Below are positions 8,801-11,419 of a DNA stretch of 11,419 bases, one piece after another. A program made the translations under genes and the position numbers. The notes under the pieces were generated by a model. The model had not been told where the DNA came from. It saw only the letters and a program-made list of their open reading frames with translations, and did no database searches. Source of the DNA: Ectocarpus siliculosus (Eukaryota > Sar > Phaeophyceae > Ectocarpales > Ectocarpaceae); the NCBI GenBank assembly GCA_000310025.1, contig FN648435.1, forward strand, positions 3,939 through 15,357. The letters are read 5' to 3'. Each line of letters starts with the position of its first letter. The first letter of the stretch is position 1.

Positions 8801-11051
8801 CCAGCTTGCAACGCTCTGCCATGCATGGACCTTCAAAAGGCGTCAACTCTCTCTCTACTAGCGGCTCAAGAGGCGGTTGTCCCCCTACGTAGTTCCAGGT
8901 TGAAGGCCCCCCAAAAACACTGGTCCCGTTGTTGTCACCGCCCATCCGACTCGGCCGTGTCTTGACATAGGTTCTGCCCGAGAAGCCGCAGGGGCTCGCG
9001 CGCGCATATCACGGGGGTTGCCGTGAATTGGTGCGGCACCGAGGTGGTGGCGACGTACAACCCTTCCGGGGAGGTTTACCTCTTCGACGTCAAGAAACAT
9101 GCCTCAAGGGGCACGGGCAGCGCTCCCATGTGGTGGTGAGTGGGGGGGCGGGGGGGGGCTCAAAGTTTTTGCTGTTTTGCCCTGGAAATGACAAGAGCTG
9201 TGGTAGGGGACTCCAAATTTATGCTGCTTTGCCCTGAAAACGACAAGAGCTGTGGTAGTGCGGGGGGGGGAGATCCAAGTTTTTCCTGTTTTGCTCTTAG
9301 AAAATGGCAACCGTTGTGGTGGTAAGGGGAGGGCTCAAAGTGCGCGATGCTTGCCTTGAAAACGACAACAACTCGTATACGTAAAGCCATGAGCGAAGCT
9401 CAAACAGCATCGCAGTTGAAGCCGCCGCTCAAGGTTTCGGAGATCCTTCGTACATCACGTGCCGCGGTGTGATTGTTTCGCTAGCTGGTTCTGTTTGAGT
9501 TCGGAGGGAGGGTGTTCTTTGTTGTTGTAGGAGTTAGCGATAGCACACTGGTAAAATATCCGGTGGCCTGAAACGGCGGTGCACAAGGAAGTGTGACTCA
9601 GGGAACGGCCTCGGCGGAGGCCAATGCAGATTGGCGGATCCATCCCGCCATATACAGTCCTAGCCACCGCTCAAGAACCTGTTGTTTTCCCCCCAGGGCT
9701 CGATTTTTGCTCTCTCTCTCTGTGAGCTACCCCAACATGGAGAGCGTATCGTCCCAGCCGAATCGAATGGCCTGACCGGGCGATGGTTCTTGCTGCATAC
9801 CGGAAAAGGCGAAATGCCCCGGGAATAGGGTTTGCGGCTTTTTTGTACCGTACCACGTCTTGATCCGCCTCAAAACAGTACACGTTGGATTTGGCAATCA
9901 GTGTGAGAAGTTGGGGCGAAATTCCGGGGCACATGAACGGATCTCTTTGTGCAGGCAGTACCTTCTTATTTTGTTACCTCCTAGTTAACGCGGGGAGTGT
10001 GCACGGTCTTGTTATTTCGCTTGACTGCCTCCTTTTTTGGTTTTGATACCTTGGTCTGGTAGCCTTTTCTTCTCGCATCCTATTATAGGTTTGTAGAGAC
10101 GGCGCACTCGCTTTTTCGGGGGGGGGGGGCGGGGGGGGATCGAGCTGCTGGTGTTGGTGTACTCTCGTATGATTCGCCGACTCCACGTGCAGCAGTAGCT
10201 AGCTGTGTTCGCTTTCCCCTTGTCGGCCCTGGTTCGCGTTGCGTTCTGCAACAGTGTTCCCGCCGCCGGCACACGATACAACAGTAGCCTTCGTTATTTT
10301 TTATTATTATTTTTGACGTGTTGGATAAAGCATGCAATCAACCAGGGAAGCTGGGTTAGGGTTAGGGTTAGGGAAGCTGGGTTAGGGTTAGGGGTAGGGT
10401 CAAGGACACAGTCCCCCCTCCCTGTTCTATTTCCTCATTACACTTTATTTCTCGCGAAGGCTGTCCCGACACACGGGTCCCTCCCCACCCCAAGAACCGT
10501 TGGATTGTTGCCCCGGGACGCTGTCCGTCTTGCGCCGCCTGCGCATGTTGCTAGACACTCACGCGTCGTGACTACCGTTGTACGAAAGAGAGTCGCGACG
10601 TTACAATAGTGCTTGGGAGTAATTTTTAAATTTTGTGCTCCCCATTTGTTTTTGTGCTCCTTCCAGGGGTGGTGGTCCATCCGCGCGCCAACGGAGGATG
10701 GAGCGCGGCGAGCACAGCAGCGACAGCGACAGCAGCATTAGCAGCAGCAGCATCAGTCCCGAACCGCCCCGGTCTCGCCGGCGCATCAGCCCTTCCATCC
10801 GCGAAGGCCTCCTCGAGCAAGGCCAGCAGCAGCAGCAACAACGGCAGCAGGCGCAGGCGTCGAGGAGGGGGAGGGAGGAGGAGGAGGAAGAGCGGGTGCA
10901 AGACGTCGGCGGGCGAGACGAGGAGGAGGAGGAAGAGGAGGAGGAGGAGAAGGAAGAAGAGGGCGGCGGTGGTGAGGAACAGGAAGAACGTCGAGAGCCG
11001 ACGTATGCGGCGAGATTCACGGGTCATCGGAACCTGCTGACCGTGAAGCAG
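5170..11051 (+). CDS. DCAF8: DCAF8/WDR42-like WD40 protein, CUL4-DDB1 ubiquitin ligase substrate receptor (C-terminus beyond right edge)
   Basis: Spliced model of six exons: 5170-5826, 6451-6552, 7477-7615, 7865-8066, 8971-9135 and 10667-11051, with phases 0, 0, 1, 2, 2, 0. It gives 550 codons. WD-type repeats in order: ELRGHDGCVNTV..SGSDDLKLM/IWD (about 188-222); NNVFQARFLP..IVSCAADGQVRLTNL; GRAHRLAIEPGSPHRFMTCG/EDGVVLSFDLR; GMALNPADPNVLFVCGD..FDARK; ITGVAVNWCGTEVVATYNPSGEVYLFD; and the start of a sixth, ARFTGHRNLLTVKQ. The GHxGCVNT, SGSDD, NVFQA.FLP, GEDGVV and GHRN..TVK segments are characteristic of DCAF8. In that family the protein bridges DDB1-CUL4 to substrates; FDLR and FDAR correspond to the WDxR-type DDB1-contact motifs. 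Unusual features are the long Pro/Ala/Arg N-terminus and a roughly 120-residue Ser/Gln/Glu insert before repeat 6. The last repeats lie outside the window. Family assignment is strong; the substrate is unknown. Confidence 0.88.
5827..6450 (+). other. Intron 1 of the DCAF8-like gene
   Basis: 624 bases, GTATGAG to CACACACACAG. No repeats of note and no extra exon seen; protein sense on either side joins directly. Confidence 0.8.
6451..6552 (+). CDS. DCAF8: Exon 2 of the DCAF8-like gene (residues 220-253)
   Basis: 102 bases, phase 0 at both ends. It starts IWDCESHKRKTSF after a CACACACACAG acceptor and ends RFLPYTDNEK at a GTACAG donor. It completes WD repeat 1 and begins repeat 2 with the NNVFQARFLP segment conserved in the family. 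Confidence 0.88.
6553..7476 (+). other. Intron 2 of the DCAF8-like gene
   Basis: 924 bases, GTACAG to CCGGCAG. It contains the 21-base tandem array, a GTT/GGT-rich stretch at about 7095-7225, and a T run at about 7340-7354. A 254-codon antisense frame (7392-6628) is low complexity and not supported as a gene. Confidence 0.8.
6788..6975 (+). repeat. Degenerate tandem array, about 21-base unit
   Basis: Roughly eight to nine diverged copies of a unit close to GGGCGACYGAGCAAAGGTACA. The best copies are around 6837-6857 and 6945-6966. The 9-mer AAGGTACAG occurs in two units (6849-6857, 6942-6950) and is identical to the bases across this intron's donor (6550-6558). Confidence 0.7.
7477..7615 (+). 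CDS. DCAF8: Exon 3 of the DCAF8-like gene (residues 254-300)
   Basis: 139 bases after a GTGTCCGGCAG acceptor. IVSCAADGQVRLTNL ends repeat 2, and HRLAIEPGSPHRFMTCG belongs to repeat 3. The GTAAGG donor splits a Gly codon (phase 1) that exon 4 completes. Confidence 0.88.
7616..7864 (+). other. Intron 3 of the DCAF8-like gene
   Basis: 249 bases, GTAAGG to ACGACAG. The 3' half is rich in CAA/AAC; nothing else seen. Confidence 0.8.
7826..7851 (+). repeat. (AAC)n microsatellite
   Basis: About nine AAC/CAA trinucleotides ending 13 bases before the exon 4 acceptor. The region before this acceptor therefore lacks a pyrimidine tract. Confidence 0.85.
7865..8066 (+). CDS. DCAF8: Exon 4 of the DCAF8-like gene (residues 300-367)
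   Basis: 202 bases after an ACGACAG acceptor. It reads GEDGVVLSFDLR (end of repeat 3), then SISGMALNPADPNVLFVCGD and YLDMFDARK (repeat 4). The GTGAGA donor splits an Arg codon in phase 2; reading on gives an immediate TGA. Confidence 0.88.
8067..8465 (+). repeat. Intronic minisatellite anchored at the splice donor, 53-79-base unit
   Basis: Units start at 8067, 8130, 8191, about 8244, 8308, 8387 and 8457 (last partial). A typical unit reads GTGAGAAGAGAATGTTT, a short C run, AGAGAGTATGGTTCTT, a GT-rich stretch, and TTGTCG before the next GTGAGA. The first unit begins exactly at the exon 4 donor. Confidence 0.88.
8067..8970 (+). other. Intron 4 of the DCAF8-like gene
   Basis: 904 bases, GTGAGA to ACATAG. 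The first 400 bases are a tandem array that starts at the donor. The remainder is T-rich single-copy sequence with no gene seen. Confidence 0.8.
8971..9135 (+). CDS. DCAF8: Exon 5 of the DCAF8-like gene (residues 367-422)
   Basis: 165 bases after a TTGACATAG acceptor. It reads FCP..HITGVAVNWCGTEVVATYNPSGEVYLFDVKK, matching the FCP..ITCL..GTELLASYN..YLF pattern of DCAF8 repeat 5. I chose the GTGAGT donor at 9136, which leaves phase 2 and keeps exon 6 in frame. Confidence 0.85.
9129..9373 (+). repeat. Second donor-anchored minisatellite, 52-70-base unit
   Basis: Units begin at TGTGGT on 9129, 9199, 9251 and 9315. A unit reads TGTGGTRG, a G-rich run, ATCCAAGTTTTT or similar, CTGTTTTGCCCTGAAAA, and CGACAAGAGC. 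The first unit starts in the last bases of exon 5 and includes the donor. The fourth recreates a donor-like GGTGGTAAGG. Confidence 0.85.
10118..10138 (+). repeat. Poly-G tract
   Basis: G12, one C, then G8, in intron 5. It would be poly-G in the DCAF8-like pre-mRNA and could form a quadruplex. Confidence 0.9.
10345..10399 (+). repeat. Interstitial TTAGGG array
   Basis: Two blocks of TTAGGG (three and two units) are each preceded by GGGAAGCTGGG, and a variant GGGTAGGG ends the array. So a larger unit (GGGAAGCTGGGTTAGGG plus extra TTAGGG) is itself duplicated. It lies inside intron 5. Confidence 0.9.
10667..11051 (+). CDS. DCAF8: Exon 6 of the DCAF8-like gene (residues 422-550)
   Basis: 385 bases after a TCCTTCCAG acceptor. 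It opens with a Ser-rich stretch (HSSDSDSSISSSSISPEPP, about 438-455), then an Arg/Ser patch, a Gln run (about 474-483), and a Glu-rich stretch (about 491-531, with a run of ten Glu). It returns to propeller sequence with ARFTGHRNLLTVKQ. The GTGGGT donor is at 11052, phase 0. The GHRN..TVK motif in the expected place confirms the frame across the insert. Confidence 0.83.
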
Positions 11052-11261
11052 GTGGGTGGCGGACTTGGTCAAGAGACTCCCCGGGGGGACAGATACTCTT
11101 ATTACCATCAGTTGGGACACGTAAGTGAGGGTGTCGAGGGTATTTGGCTGTGTGCAATGAATTGATTGATCTTATCACTTTAGCTACCAGTCGACAGCCA
11201 CGTGATTGGCGTGAGGTGACCTTGAGTGTGTCGACCCTTCTGTCTGCCTGTCTGTCCATCC

Positions 11262-11295
<34 letters not shown>

Positions 11296-11419
11296 GTCTG
11301 TCTCTGTCTGTCTCTGTCTGTTGGTTTGCCCGACTATCTGTCCCTCCCTCTCTTCCTCTCTCTCATCGTCCATCTCTGTCTGTCTCTCTCTCTCGGTCTC
11401 TCTCTCGCCCCCCCCCCCC
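11052..11419 (+). other. Intron 6 of the DCAF8-like gene, running off the right edge
   Basis: It starts at the GTGGGT donor. No sequence resembling the expected next WD40 segment is found here, so the next exon lies beyond the window. The right half is simple sequence. Confidence 0.7.
11237..11419 (+). repeat. (CTGT)n and CT-rich simple repeat, ending in poly-C
   Basis: CTGT tetranucleotides from about 11237 to 11322, partly interspersed with CTCTGT, pass into CT-rich sequence and a terminal run of C's at 11408-11419. Confidence 0.92.

Larger units (their letters stand above)
9136..10666 (+). other. Intron 5 of the DCAF8-like gene
   Basis: 1531 bases, GTGAGT to TTCCAG. It holds a donor-anchored tandem array, a poly-G tract and the TTAGGG array. 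Open frames inside it lack WD40 or other domain sense. Confidence 0.78.

Noticed and set aside
9593-9775. Possible extra exon between exons 5 and 6 of the DCAF8-like gene
   Set aside because: Its translation has no WD40 pattern, and exons 5 and 6 already join in phase with the expected protein order.
10345-10399. A chromosome end
   Set aside because: The array has only five perfect units, is inside an intron, and coding sequence continues on both sides.

Overview
The window looks like nuclear DNA from a eukaryote with long introns, most likely a brown alga of the Ectocarpus type. The reasons are: GC-rich coding sequence with many runs of Ser, Ala, Gly, Gln and Glu; introns of about 250 to 1530 bases with GT..AG ends; frequent microsatellites and homopolymer G tracts; and a short TTAGGG array. 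TTAGGG is the brown algal and animal telomere unit, while most green algae use TTTAGGG or TTTTAGGG. The organism is inferred from composition and gene structure; no sequence search was possible.

Two protein-coding genes point away from each other across about 480 bases. Both are cut by the window edges.

Left gene, minus strand, 4688 down to 235 and on past the left edge. Four exons (3951-4688, 2973-3410, 1043-1782, 235-364) join with consistent phases (0, 0, 2, then 0 at the end of the last visible exon) to give 682 codons. The first 246 residues and part of exon 2 are low complexity. The more ordered part starts near the end of exon 2 and includes ADGFLVPGK, DGGVYLVV, and a GWFYHKAVW segment split from its upstream PKR by an intron. 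It resembles uncharacterised beta-propeller-like (FG-GAP/VCBS-type) eukaryotic proteins. The function is unknown.

Right gene, plus strand, 5170 to 11051 and on past the right edge. Six exons (5170-5826, 6451-6552, 7477-7615, 7865-8066, 8971-9135, 10667-11051) join in frame (intron phases 0, 0, 1, 2, 2, 0) to give 550 codons of a WD40 protein that I recognise as a DCAF8/WDR42-type substrate receptor of the CUL4-DDB1 ubiquitin ligase. The N-terminal extension is Pro/Ala/Arg-rich. WD repeats 1 to 5 and the start of repeat 6 are present. A large Ser-, Gln- and Glu-rich insert lies between repeats 5 and 6.

The rest is intron and the shared intergenic region. The most interesting non-coding structure is in the right gene. 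Introns 4 and 5 each begin with a degenerate minisatellite whose first unit starts exactly at the 5' splice site, so later units repeat donor-like sequence. Intron 2 carries a third tandem array (about 21-base unit), and two of its units contain the same 9 bases that span that intron's own donor. Other repeats are a long CT tract, a CTGT tract, an AAC tract, several G tracts and the interstitial TTAGGG array. I see no tRNA, rRNA, CRISPR array or autonomous transposable element.
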